A stretch of DNA of 64,000 bases from Candidatus Microgenomates bacterium (GTDB taxonomy: Bacteria > Patescibacteriota > Microgenomatia > UBA1406 > HO2-37-13b). Under the pieces are notes generated by a model. That model did no database searches, had not been told where the DNA came from, and saw only the letters and a list, made by a program, of their open reading frames with translations. The translations under genes were made by a program, and so were the position numbers. The stretch is taken from NCBI GenBank assembly GCA_025449735.1, contig JANWIV010000002.1, positions 1-64,000 on the forward strand, given 5' to 3'. Below are positions 51,160 through 58,580 of this stretch, piece after piece. Position 1 is the stretch's first letter; each line of letters begins with the position of its first letter.

Positions 51160-51630
51160 TTAATTCAACATCACAATCGCTCCGTTGAGGAGCGTGGCGA
51201 AGGTCACCCAGAGAAGATAGGGGATGAGAAAATAAAAAGCTGGTTTTGAGAGTGGATGCATTTTTTTCATGGTAGCAATTATCAAAAGCCACATGGCGAT
51301 GATGATAATGAGCCCAAGCAGGGGGGAGCGCAGGCCAAAGAAAATGGGCGACCAGATAAAATTTAGTGCCAACTGAATCAAAAAAAGGTTTCGGGCAAAT
51401 CTCAATTCTTTCTTCTTCCACCCCCGTCTCCAGATAAGGAAGAATGCAACTCCCATGAGAAAATAGAGTAGGGTCCACGCTGGGCCAAAAATCCAGTTTG
51501 GCGGTGCAAACGTAGGCTTGTTAAGCGTGGCGTACCACGTAGGAATTGCGTTGAGGGTAAACGGGGTTCCTAAAATCCCAACCAGTTCACAACCAACCAC
51601 AGAAATGATTAGTTTATATCTATCTCTCAT
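51160..51630 (-). CDS. TspO/MBR-family membrane protein
   Basis: 156 residues, five membrane helices. IPTWYATLNKPTFAPPNWIFGPAWTLLYFLMG is the first-loop/TM2 signature, and ALNFIWSPIFFG and LLWVTFATLLN complete it. Family members bind porphyrins and other hydrophobic ligands. Ends about 20 bases upstream of the DUF167 start and is transcribed in the same direction, so they may share a transcript. Confidence 0.95.
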   Translation of the reverse strand: MRDRYKLIISVVGCELVGILGTPFTLNAIPTWYATLNKPTFAPPNWIFGPAWTLLYFLMGVAFFLIWRRGWKKKELRFARNLFLIQLALNFIWSPIFFGLRSPLLGLIIIIAMWLLIIATMKKMHPLSKPAFYFLIPYLLWVTFATLLNGAIVMLN

Positions 51631-51703
51631 TTGGAATGAGTATGATCTATTTGAGTAGAAATTTCAAATCAAAAAACCGAATTTAACAACCCCTGGGAAT
51701 AAC

Positions 51704-51755
51704 AAAACCTGGAATTGATTCTGATCCAGTTTCTACCATTTGTCTAGACAAATGG
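51704..51755. repeat. Dispersed element with a 20-base perfect palindrome, copy 3
   Basis: AAAACCTGGAATTGATT (51704-51720), CTGATCCAGTTT, then CCATTTGTCTAGACAAATGG (51736-51755), which is its own reverse complement. Confidence 0.8.
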
Positions 51756-51784
51756 ACAATATGATATCAAAGTATATCGTCGTA

Positions 51785-52144
51785 CTACTTTACTTTAGTC
51801 GCTTTGCCCCAAAATTCATCAGGATTTTTTCCGGAGATAAAGTTAGTAACTTTACTATCGATCTTCTCATTGCTCAACTGTGACTCAATGCCAAAAATTC
51901 CTGTTCTATTTTTCTTAATTAGTTTCTTAAAGTCTTTGAAATTAATTGTTAGCACTAGTCGATTTTCTTCTGTGGCCTTTTGATAGATCTCTTCATCTTC
52001 TGCCTGAGTTGACAAATTTAAGTCATACACAGCATGTGCTAAATTGGCTTTCTTTCTAAGCTTCGGAAATGCGGGAGGTTGGGCAAAAGCAGAATCAAGT
52101 AAGAAGCGAAATTTTTTCTTTGCGTGGGGTTTATTTTTGATCAA
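51785..52144 (-). CDS. DUF5615-like PIN-fold toxin
   Basis: 119 residues if the TTG at 52144 is used; ATG 52198 would overlap the upstream gene by 68 bases. FRFLLDSAF (first Asp), AHAVYDLNLSTQAEDEEIYQKATEENRLVLTINFKDFKKL follow the DUF5615/Mut7-C-like PIN pattern. Odd: the usual TxDxDF is TINFKDF here, so one acidic residue has become Asn. Paired with the DUF433 gene, a known toxin-antitoxin arrangement (VapC45-like). Activity uncertain. Confidence 0.75.
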   Translation of the reverse strand: MIKNKPHAKKKFRFLLDSAFAQPPAFPKLRKKANLAHAVYDLNLSTQAEDEEIYQKATEENRLVLTINFKDFKKLIKKNRTGIFGIESQLSNEKIDSKVTNFISGKNPDEFWGKATKVK

Positions 52145-52340
52145 TCTGATTCTTGTAATATGTAAATATATTAGCAAGATCTTTTTTAGAAATATCAAAA
52201 TCCGGATAATCTCTTTTAAAATCCTTTATCTTATATCCATGGACTACCAAAGCAACGACACGCGCCACGGGAATCCGAGTCCCTCTAAGTACTGGTTCAC
52301 CTCCTAACACTTTTGGATTTTTTTCAATGATTTTTGGCAT
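52131..52340 (-). CDS. DUF433 antitoxin
   Basis: 69 residues. NPKVLGGEPVLRGTRIPVARVVALV is the family signature, followed by a short winged-helix-like tail (YPDFDISKKDLANIFTYYK). DUF433 proteins pair with DUF5615 PIN-like toxins, and here the toxin follows immediately with overlapping frames. -10 candidate TACAAT nine bases before the ATG. Confidence 0.92.
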   Translation of the reverse strand: MPKIIEKNPKVLGGEPVLRGTRIPVARVVALVVHGYKIKDFKRDYPDFDISKKDLANIFTYYKNQIDQK

Positions 52341-52481
52341 TTCGTTAAAATTGTACCATATGAAATTATTGTCAAGTGGAATAAATAATTATGGATGAAT
52401 CTGTAAGACCTGGCCTAGCTTGTGCTAAGCTCGAAGTTAATAATCTATCTAGGCTTTATTTTTTTCATGAGCGAATAAATT

Positions 52482-52510
52482 TTGAATTTTTAGTCTATCG
52501 TCATTATAAT
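52482..52510 (+). promoter_or_regulatory. Promoter of the 52534 gene
   Basis: TTGAAT, 17 bases, TATAAT (about 52505-52510), then a short leader with GAAAGG about seven bases before ATG 52534. Confidence 0.65.
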
Positions 52511-52533
52511 GATCATCAACTGAAAGGTTTATT

Positions 52534-53097
52534 ATGAAGAAACAGAAATTTTCGATAAATAAATTCCTTAGGTCAATAGCGCTTGCTAAATTAAAAATTG
52601 AGTCTGAATTAAAAACTCTCGACCGAGAACCAATTCATCTATTGGAAAAAAGACTAATTGCGGCGAAAAAATATTATCCTGAGATGAAAGAATATTTGCA
52701 ATATATATTTTTGGAAGTAATGAAGGCTTCAAATGAGTGTGATTTTATAATTTTTCACCCAGATAAAAAGGAGATACCTTTTTTACAGTTTTGGGTTGGC
52801 AATAAAAAGCTTCAAATGGATTTTCCTATCGTCGACGAAAACAATCATTTGAAATATATGAAGAAGGTGAGGAATATGTTGGAAGGGTTCAACTTCACTT
52901 TCAAAGAAGTCAAAATTAATAATATGCAATACGGTTATAACAAATATGGGTATGAGCATCCGGATTCAGGCAACGGGTTAAATGCAGACTTTGGTGAGGA
53001 TGCAAAATTAACTACCGAATTTGTCTACAGAGTATTTGCACAAATTTTCAAAGAAGATTTTACTAAAATAAAATTCATTATAAATACCCAAAAATAA
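52534..53097 (+). CDS. Hypothetical soluble protein
   Basis: 187 residues, basic N-terminal helical half (LAKLKIESELKTLDREPIHLLEKRLIAAKKYYPEM split over two helices) and an alpha/beta C-terminal half with IIFHPDKKEIPFLQFWVG and MQYGYNKYGYEHPDSGNG. No membrane segment and no family recognised. Has its own promoter with TTGAAT/TATAAT boxes and a GAAAGG Shine-Dalgarno, unlike most genes here. Confidence 0.7.
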   Translation: MKKQKFSINKFLRSIALAKLKIESELKTLDREPIHLLEKRLIAAKKYYPEMKEYLQYIFLEVMKASNECDFIIFHPDKKEIPFLQFWVGNKKLQMDFPIVDENNHLKYMKKVRNMLEGFNFTFKEVKINNMQYGYNKYGYEHPDSGNGLNADFGEDAKLTTEFVYRVFAQIFKEDFTKIKFIINTQK

Positions 53098-53133
53098 CTA
53101 TAGCTCAAGCGTTAGTTTAATCTCTTGCTCTGC

Positions 53134-53145
53134 TATAATCTATAA
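53134..53145 (+). promoter_or_regulatory. Extended -10 leaderless promoter
   Basis: TGCTATAAT (TATAAT 53134-53139), six bases, ATG 53146. Confidence 0.8.
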
Positions 53146-53814
53146 ATGGTAGCCAATAATCTTTATAAACTTAGCCCTTCGGATTTTAAGTATCTATGGG
53201 AAGATTGCAAGCACTGCTATTATCAAAAGATAAAATTAGGCATTCTTCCCCCATATGGCGCTTTTCCGGCTATTTTTGGTCGGATGAACACCTTGCTGCA
53301 AAATTCAGTCATGGGATTGAATTTGCAGGACATTCATGCCGATCTTCCCTCAGGCATCGTTAGTGTGCAGGAGGGATTTTTGAGATCCGCTCCGGTACCG
53401 GGAGCCGAGGATTGTTATATCAGTGGTCGTTTTGATATTTTATCACAACTTGATGATGGTACCTATTCGGTCATCGACTTTAAGATCACTAGTCCAAATG
53501 AAGATCAGATCAAAAAATTTGCCACTCAGCTTCATGCCTATAAGTTCGCGCTCGAAAACCCAGCTGATGGCAAAGCGGCGCTAAAGATCTCAAAAATGGG
53601 TTTGATAAGCGTGACCCCAGACAATATCGAGCACACCAATGGCAATTTAGTTTTTACCGCTAGTCCGATCTGGCATCCGATTGAAGATGATATGAATAGT
53701 TTCTATTCCCTTATAGGCGAAATTTCTGCGTTATTGAATGGCGATATTCCTGAGTCCGATTCTAATTGCACCTATTGCAATTATCTTCATAATGTAACGA
53801 AGAATAATAAATAA
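53146..53814 (+). CDS. Cas4/RecB-like PD-(D/E)XK nuclease with cysteine pairs
   Basis: 222 residues. RFDIL (Asp near 103) and YSVIDFKIT (DxK near 113-115) form the PD-(D/E)XK site; QLHAYKFAL supplies the motif-IV Gln/Tyr helix. CKHC near the N-terminus (about 23-26) and CTYC near the C-terminus (about 206-209) could hold a 4Fe-4S cluster as in Cas4, AddB and similar exonucleases, though these usually have one plus three cysteines. No CRISPR or recB context is present. Confidence 0.85.
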   Translation: MVANNLYKLSPSDFKYLWEDCKHCYYQKIKLGILPPYGAFPAIFGRMNTLLQNSVMGLNLQDIHADLPSGIVSVQEGFLRSAPVPGAEDCYISGRFDILSQLDDGTYSVIDFKITSPNEDQIKKFATQLHAYKFALENPADGKAALKISKMGLISVTPDNIEHTNGNLVFTASPIWHPIEDDMNSFYSLIGEISALLNGDIPESDSNCTYCNYLHNVTKNNK

Positions 53815-53899
53815 TCAAAACCCCGGTTTTACAAGGCTAGTCAAAACCCGGAATTGATTTGTGCTTGAATAGTGGGTGTTTGATTCGATTTGCAACCGC
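53815..53899. repeat. Dispersed AACCCGGAATTGATT element, copy 4
   Basis: AATCAAAACCCCGGTTTTAC (53815 region) then TCAAAACCCGGAATTGATT (53841-53859), GTGCTTGAATAGTGGGTG and TTGATTCGATTTGCAAC. Confidence 0.75.
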
Positions 53900-53918
53900 G
53901 TCAATTATTTAAAGCGTA

Positions 53919-54872
53919 TCACTTTCGTTTTTTGGATTGGCGTCTCTTAGTTGAACCGGTTTTTTTCTTTCCCTTTAGTATTATCAAAGAAAATATCGCT
54001 AGGGCAATCGCTCCTAGGGTAAAGGTTTTTTTGTTCACATTCTTTTTCCCACTATCAGCATCAAGATAATCGGGGACATTGTCTTTGTCGGAATCGGTGA
54101 AAATTATCTCGCCCTCGACCACTTTCTCGACTTCATCTTTGGTCAAAATCCCGTCGCCATCATCATCAGTATCAAGATAGTCGATTATGCCGTCGCTGTC
54201 GGCGTCAGCGGTATTTGATTCGAGATAATCCGGCACTGAGTCAGAATCTGCATCACTTGTCAACTCATCTTTTGTCTCGATGCTATCACCATCATCATTG
54301 CTGTCAAGAAAATTAGGAGTGCCGTCGCCATCAGTGTCGGTCAATATCGCTTCATCGTCTGGGTTTTCAGTCGCGGCTGATGTTTCTTCCTGCGCCGTCT
54401 CAATTCCATCGCCATCATCATCCGAGTCGACGCTATTGACGAGACCGTCCGAATCAGTATCAACAGTGTCTGGCTCAAGATAATCTGGCACTGAGTCCTC
54501 GTCGGAATCTGGTGACATCCCGATAGATACTGAGCTATCGGTTTTATTTTCTTCAATTGTAGTTGTGCCATCGCCATCATCATCAGCATCGACTTTGTTT
54601 TTTAAGCCATCCGCATCAGTATCGGTGGTATTGGGCTCAAGATAGTCAGGGACCGAGTCGGCATCAGTGTCAGTTGAGCTTGTTTGATCAGTCGGACTTT
54701 CTCCTTCTGAGGAATTGGAAATACCATCGGCGTCAGAATCAGCCTCGATTGAATCGGAGTCAAACTTGGTTTGTGTGGTTCCAGCCGAAGTGTCGGTTTC
54801 AACCGTCAATGCATTGACGGGCGAGAATTGTACTAATAAAAAGACAACAAAATATATCAAAATATGTCTCAT
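53919..54872 (-). CDS. Thrombospondin type-3 repeat, membrane-anchored surface protein
   Basis: 317 residues. Signal peptide (1-21, ending VNA), then about 220 residues of DxDxDGxxDxxE/D calcium-binding repeats (DTDSDGLVNSVDSDDDGDG and similar), then a membrane helix near 285-300 and a Lys/Arg-rich tail that would stay in the cytoplasm. No LPxTG motif, so anchoring is by the helix. Likely a stiff, calcium-loaded stalk at the cell surface. Divergent from the gene at 54920; -10 candidate TAGACT six bases upstream. Confidence 0.9.
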   Translation of the reverse strand: MRHILIYFVVFLLVQFSPVNALTVETDTSAGTTQTKFDSDSIEADSDADGISNSSEGESPTDQTSSTDTDADSVPDYLEPNTTDTDADGLKNKVDADDDGDGTTTIEENKTDSSVSIGMSPDSDEDSVPDYLEPDTVDTDSDGLVNSVDSDDDGDGIETAQEETSAATENPDDEAILTDTDGDGTPNFLDSNDDGDSIETKDELTSDADSDSVPDYLESNTADADSDGIIDYLDTDDDGDGILTKDEVEKVVEGEIIFTDSDKDNVPDYLDADSGKKNVNKKTFTLGAIALAIFSLIILKGKKKTGSTKRRQSKKRK

Positions 54873-54905
54873 TGCTTTAGTCTATACAATTTTTACAGAC
54901 AATAC

Positions 54906-54919
54906 TATACTTAATATTG
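54906..54919 (+). promoter_or_regulatory. Promoter with near-leaderless spacing
   Basis: TATACT (54906-54911), eight bases, ATG 54920. A TTG one codon earlier is in frame but less likely. Confidence 0.65.
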
Positions 54920-55384
54920 ATGTTAGAGAATTTTAGAAAGGACTGGAATAATTATATTGCCGTTCTGACGGCAATATTGGCGGTTTTGGCGGCGATTACT
55001 TCGCTTCAAACCAGTGCCACCGCCAGCTCAATTCTTCTTGAAAAGAATAATTCGAATTACTTCCAGAGTAAGGCGAATAAGGTCTGGAATAGTTATCTGG
55101 CGACAGATATCACCGATCGGGTGCTCGGCCTCCCTTCTGATGAAGCGACACAGCAGAGTCTTAAGGGTGAGGCAGAAAATTTGGAGGCTGAAGCCGAAGT
55201 CGCTTCTCTCAAGGCGAATCGTTTTTTTAAGAGAAATAATGATTTGACAACCGCCGGGACTTTTTTTGAAATTGCGATTGCGCTTCTTGCGATGGCAACA
55301 TTAATCAAGAAAAGAATCATCTGGACGGCATCAATTATTGTGGCTACTATTGGGATTTATTTCTTATTCTTGAGCATGCTTTAG
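54920..55384 (+). CDS. DUF4337-like membrane protein
   Basis: 154 residues from ATG 54920. One membrane helix at about 10-30, a periplasmic or cytoplasmic helical segment rich in Ala/Glu (LKGEAENLEAEAEVASLKANRFF) and two C-terminal helices (about 108-150). The QTSATASSILLEKNNSNYFQSKANK stretch resembles DUF4337 proteins. Function unknown. Followed by a strong terminator. Confidence 0.7.
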   Translation: MLENFRKDWNNYIAVLTAILAVLAAITSLQTSATASSILLEKNNSNYFQSKANKVWNSYLATDITDRVLGLPSDEATQQSLKGEAENLEAEAEVASLKANRFFKRNNDLTTAGTFFEIAIALLAMATLIKKRIIWTASIIVATIGIYFLFLSML

Positions 55385-55390
55385 ACCATA

Positions 55391-55425
55391 AATCTGAATA
55401 TAAATATTCAGATTCGTTTTATTTT
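55391..55425 (+). terminator. Intrinsic terminator
   Basis: AATCTGAATAT (55391-55401) and ATATTCAGATT (55404-55414), perfect 11-base arms with a two-base centre, then GTTTTATTTT. Confidence 0.85.
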
Positions 55426-55435
55426 CCACTCACTT

Positions 55436-56266
55436 TTACTCTTCATCCCAATGCGATCGGAGATTGCCATGAAGTTTTTTGTAATTCGTATAAGCGGTAT
55501 GTAGCTCCAGGTAACGAGGATCTGAGGCATGAGAATTTAAAAATTTACCAATTCTCGGAGCGCGAAATATTTTCGGTCGACCACTGCCATGCTCTACAAT
55601 CCACATGGTCCTAAAAATTAGGTTTGATTCAAGGGCCAGCTCAAATGGTTCTGGGCGAGTTAGCCTGAGTTCTTTATGACCGTCATACCAGCTGACTTCT
55701 CTAGGTTGCGATTGATAAGGAGTTACCTCCTCAAACGGGGACTGAGCATAAAGCAAATAATCGATATGACCACACTTTAGAAGTATGGGATCATTATCGG
55801 TAGCATCCTCCCATCGAACTCGTACATCACCCTGATATTGATCGGTAGACCTATAGCTATCTTGATAAACAAATGAAATAACATTTTGGGGCGCGACGGG
55901 TCGGGTTTGGTACTCGACCTTACCATATTGGGGGAAAATTCCCACAGCCAAGTACTGAGTACCACGAAGATGAGGGACATAATTAGTCATAAACGCGCCC
56001 AAAATCGCCCCATTACCGTCACCGGTTTCAACGGCAATCAGTCGACTCGCAAGCGGCGCAATAAAATCAAAATCTTCACTCATTACCATTTGAAAGTGAT
56101 CAAATCGATAATTTTTAGGAGCCGGTTTATTGATCGCCAAAAGCAGGTGCTGATCAAGTTGGGGCATACGAATAATTCGCTCGACATTATGAAGGCTTCT
56201 TTCATCTTCAAGGGCATCAGCCATATTTCGAAGAAATTCAGGACCATAAGTACTTATATTTTCCAT
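55436..56266 (-). CDS. Hypothetical soluble protein
   Basis: 276 residues, no membrane segment, alpha/beta with many Pro, Arg and Tyr. Contains ISFVYQDSYRSTDQYQGDVRVRWED and an aromatic C-terminus. No family recognised. TATAAT (minus, 56277-56282, with extended TGC) lies ten bases before the ATG. Confidence 0.65.
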   Translation of the reverse strand: MENISTYGPEFLRNMADALEDERSLHNVERIIRMPQLDQHLLLAINKPAPKNYRFDHFQMVMSEDFDFIAPLASRLIAVETGDGNGAILGAFMTNYVPHLRGTQYLAVGIFPQYGKVEYQTRPVAPQNVISFVYQDSYRSTDQYQGDVRVRWEDATDNDPILLKCGHIDYLLYAQSPFEEVTPYQSQPREVSWYDGHKELRLTRPEPFELALESNLIFRTMWIVEHGSGRPKIFRAPRIGKFLNSHASDPRYLELHTAYTNYKKLHGNLRSHWDEE

Positions 56267-56373
56267 GCAGAAGACGATTATAGCATATTAAGCTGAATTA
56301 CTTACTTTTTGTTCACTTACACATTACACACCCCAGGGGTGTGTTTGCAAGAGTTTGAGTTCTTGCTCACTTA

Positions 56374-56407
56374 TTGACTTTTAATTTTGCATTTATATAC
56401 TTATAGC
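56374..56407 (+). promoter_or_regulatory. Leaderless promoter
   Basis: TTGACT (56374-56379), 16 bases, TATACT (56396-56401), six bases, ATG 56408. Confidence 0.8.
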
Positions 56408-57004
56408 ATGGACCATATAAATGAAACTCGTGATTCAGCCGAGCTTCTAGAAGCCAAACCTGATAAAAAAACCAAGCCTCCGTTGACACCTCGAAAGGTT
56501 GTCTTGTCGGTTGTCCAGGCAATCGGACTGACCGGTGGGATCGCTCTTGGAATTAGTCGAGAAGCTAGAACCGCTGTCATCGACAAAGTGCTTGTCACCC
56601 AATCATTATCAGCCGGCCAGGTTGAGGAAATCGCTCGATTTTGTCATGATTCAACTCCAGGAGCGGCACAATATCAAGCTCCGTTGGGTGATTATTTTCA
56701 AAATTTAGATTCTTCCTGTCGCGAATATCAAGAAGCGTTAAAAACAAACAATATTCCGATGGGTGATATCGCATCAAGAAAAGTTTTTAGTAACGTCGGC
56801 GATATTGTCTGTGCGGTTGGTGCGGATCCCGAAAATGGGATCAAAGACCCGACAGTAAAAGCAAAGCTAATTGGAGCCTGCACCTTGATGCGCGAATCGG
56901 CTGATGAAAATGCAGTATATGATACTTTAAAATTGGGGGATGTATATGATATTGGACTTACAAACTTATCTGGCGAAATAGACCCAGCGCCTGATACAGG
57001 TTAA
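56408..57004 (+). CDS. Small membrane-anchored hypothetical protein
   Basis: 198 residues from ATG 56408; the frame from 56387 begins upstream of the -10 and is rejected. Charged N-terminus, one weak hydrophobic helix (about 36-50, KVVLSVVQAIGLTGGIALGIS), then a soluble helical domain with three cysteines (FCHDS, SSCRE, VCAVG, GACTL). No family recognised. Confidence 0.6.
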   Translation: MDHINETRDSAELLEAKPDKKTKPPLTPRKVVLSVVQAIGLTGGIALGISREARTAVIDKVLVTQSLSAGQVEEIARFCHDSTPGAAQYQAPLGDYFQNLDSSCREYQEALKTNNIPMGDIASRKVFSNVGDIVCAVGADPENGIKDPTVKAKLIGACTLMRESADENAVYDTLKLGDVYDIGLTNLSGEIDPAPDTG

Positions 57005-57077
57005 AATTTTTCATTAAAAGAGTTAATTAACTATATGAGATAAACAGAGTTAATATGACGACGTAACCTGGTCGAGG

Positions 57078-57788
57078 TTACTTAAGGGGTTGTGTTTCAG
57101 GGAATTGTTGAGCTTCTTTGTAAACCAGCCACATTTCGTCTTCTGTTAGACTATCGGGGTTATTTGGCATACTGGTGGCGGTAATTAGCGTTTTGAGGTC
57201 TCGTAGTTTTTCTTCATTATGCGAATGGTAAGCCCTTGATAAAAAAGCTTGATCACCAAAATTATCATAGTCTATATATACAAAGTCATGAACTTTTCCA
57301 CTGTTTGGCTCTCTTCTTATAATGATACTTAAGCCGGGGTGAAAATCGACTAATCCGGCATTATGCATATGAGCGAGTGAAACGAGCAGCCTTCTTTGGA
57401 TGTCTCTATCTAAAAATAAACCAGTTTGACTTGATACATCAGAAATCTCAATAACTTGGTATTTATCGTTTTCGGTGAGATCGCTCATCGCGATATAATA
57501 TTCATCTTTGCCATCTTCTTTCCTTTTTATAATTTTTGTTACCGGAGCAACCGGAATACCGGCTTCTTTTAGTTGTTTATAATTTTGAATCGCTCGCTTT
57601 GCGGCCTGAAGTCCGTGGACCTCTTTATAGACGATACTGCCTACTGTTGAGCTTTCTTGATTGCTTCTCCGTTGGACTCCCAAACCTTTGCCAACGTGAC
57701 TTGAGACAAATCCTTTTTTAGATATGACTTCATCTTTGCCCAATGGGCCTTTCATCATCGGGCTGATTATGACTGGTTCATCATCCAT
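57078..57788 (-). CDS. Divergent protein-kinase-like fold protein
   Basis: 236 residues. VYKEVHGLQAAKRAIQNYKQL has the Lys and helix of a kinase N-lobe; HMHNAGLVDFHPGL resembles the catalytic HxDxHPxN loop and FVYIDYDNFGDQ the metal-binding D(F/Y)-type loop of aminoglycoside/Kdo/RIO-like kinases. The Asn expected after HPG is not at its place (LS instead), so it may be inactive or use a shifted residue. Start ATG 57788 with TAAAAT seven bases upstream. Confidence 0.7.
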   Translation of the reverse strand: MDDEPVIISPMMKGPLGKDEVISKKGFVSSHVGKGLGVQRRSNQESSTVGSIVYKEVHGLQAAKRAIQNYKQLKEAGIPVAPVTKIIKRKEDGKDEYYIAMSDLTENDKYQVIEISDVSSQTGLFLDRDIQRRLLVSLAHMHNAGLVDFHPGLSIIIRREPNSGKVHDFVYIDYDNFGDQAFLSRAYHSHNEEKLRDLKTLITATSMPNNPDSLTEDEMWLVYKEAQQFPETQPLK

Positions 57789-57842
57789 GTCTTAAATTTT
57801 AACAAATTGACTAGATCGTTTCCAATCGTGCGTGCGGTAGGT

Positions 57843-57934
57843 AATCAAAACCTGGTTTTAACTTCAAGTTAATCTGACCTAGTTATGATCGAATGTTTAA
57901 ACATTCGATCATAAAAGTATCAAACTAGATCAGA
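57843..57934. repeat. Dispersed element with a 32-base perfect palindrome, copy 5
   Basis: AATCAAAACCTGGTTTT (57843-57859), then TCTGACCTAGTT (57873-57884) and AACTAGATCAGA (57923-57934) as outer arms (one mismatch), enclosing a perfect palindrome with half TTATGATCGAATGTTT (57883-57898) and its reverse complement (57899-57914). Confidence 0.9.
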
Positions 57935-57959
57935 GATGAGTTGTTAAATGTCTTTATGA

Positions 57960-57971
57960 TATAATATTATT
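57960..57971 (+). promoter_or_regulatory. Extended -10 leaderless promoter
   Basis: TGATATAAT (TATAAT 57960-57965), six bases, ATG 57972. Confidence 0.8.
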
Positions 57972-58493
57972 ATGATACCTGAAGGTTTAAGCCCGTCACA
58001 GGAGTCTGTCGAGGTGCCATATCGTAACTTGGCTGGTTATCGTGATTTATTGACAAAAGTCTTTAGACTCGACGAAGATATTGAACAAAGATGGTTGGAG
58101 TTTAATAAAATCGCACAAAAAGCAGGATGGAGAACATTATCAGAAGAAGAAATTGAGGGGAAATTAGACTATGCGAATACCTTAGCCGAACGATTGCAGA
58201 ATGAGGAGGAACTCGAAAAAATCGCCAGTTATGTTGACCATTTGTTGGAATCAAATCATCTTACAAGGAGCGAAGCTCTAGCAACAGTTTTAAGATTCGG
58301 TTTAAGAAGTCCGGAAAACAAAAGGCTTCTGTATGATGAAATCGCTCTACAGTTGCCTAGACGCAAAGATGGCAATGTAGTACAGAGTAAAACTGCCCGA
58401 CACAATGTTTGGTCTACAACAGTCTTCCTTCAAGTTTTTCTTGACAGAAGGCATCATGTCAGAATGACCCATTTATTTATTGAGAGAAAATAG
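57972..58493 (+). CDS. Hypothetical helical protein
   Basis: 173 residues, charged and mostly helical, no membrane segment. EEEIEGKLDYANTLAERLQNEEELEKI could form a coiled coil; C-terminal part is basic (RRKDGNVVQSKTARHN). No family recognised. Start set by the leaderless promoter. Confidence 0.65.
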   Translation: MIPEGLSPSQESVEVPYRNLAGYRDLLTKVFRLDEDIEQRWLEFNKIAQKAGWRTLSEEEIEGKLDYANTLAERLQNEEELEKIASYVDHLLESNHLTRSEALATVLRFGLRSPENKRLLYDEIALQLPRRKDGNVVQSKTARHNVWSTTVFLQVFLDRRHHVRMTHLFIERK

Positions 58494-58502
58494 TGCGAAT
58501 GT

Positions 58503-58545
58503 AATCAAAACCCGGAGTTGGTGTTTGGTCATTGTGTTGATTTCT
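58503..58545. repeat. Dispersed AATCAAAACCCGGAGTTG element, copy 6
   Basis: AATCAAAACCCGGAGTTG then GTGTTTGGTCATTGTGTTGATTT, resembling the copy at 53841 without the AATAGTGGG portion. Confidence 0.6.
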
Positions 58546-58564
58546 AATTAATATTCTCCTTTGC

Positions 58565-58570
58565 TATACT
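58565..58570 (+). promoter_or_regulatory. Extended -10 promoter
   Basis: TGCTATACT with TATACT at 58565-58570; ten bases to ATG 58581. Confidence 0.7.
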
Positions 58571-58580
58571 TAATTAATAT

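Noticed and set aside
52391-52537. 48-codon ORF ending in an ATGA overlap with the gene at 52534
   Set aside because: The TTGAAT/TATAAT promoter of the downstream gene lies inside it, and the ORF has no promoter or Shine-Dalgarno of its own; composition looks non-coding.
54563-54817. His/Gln-rich ORF opposite the thrombospondin-repeat gene
   Set aside because: Antisense reading of Asp-codon repeats gives long open frames by composition alone.
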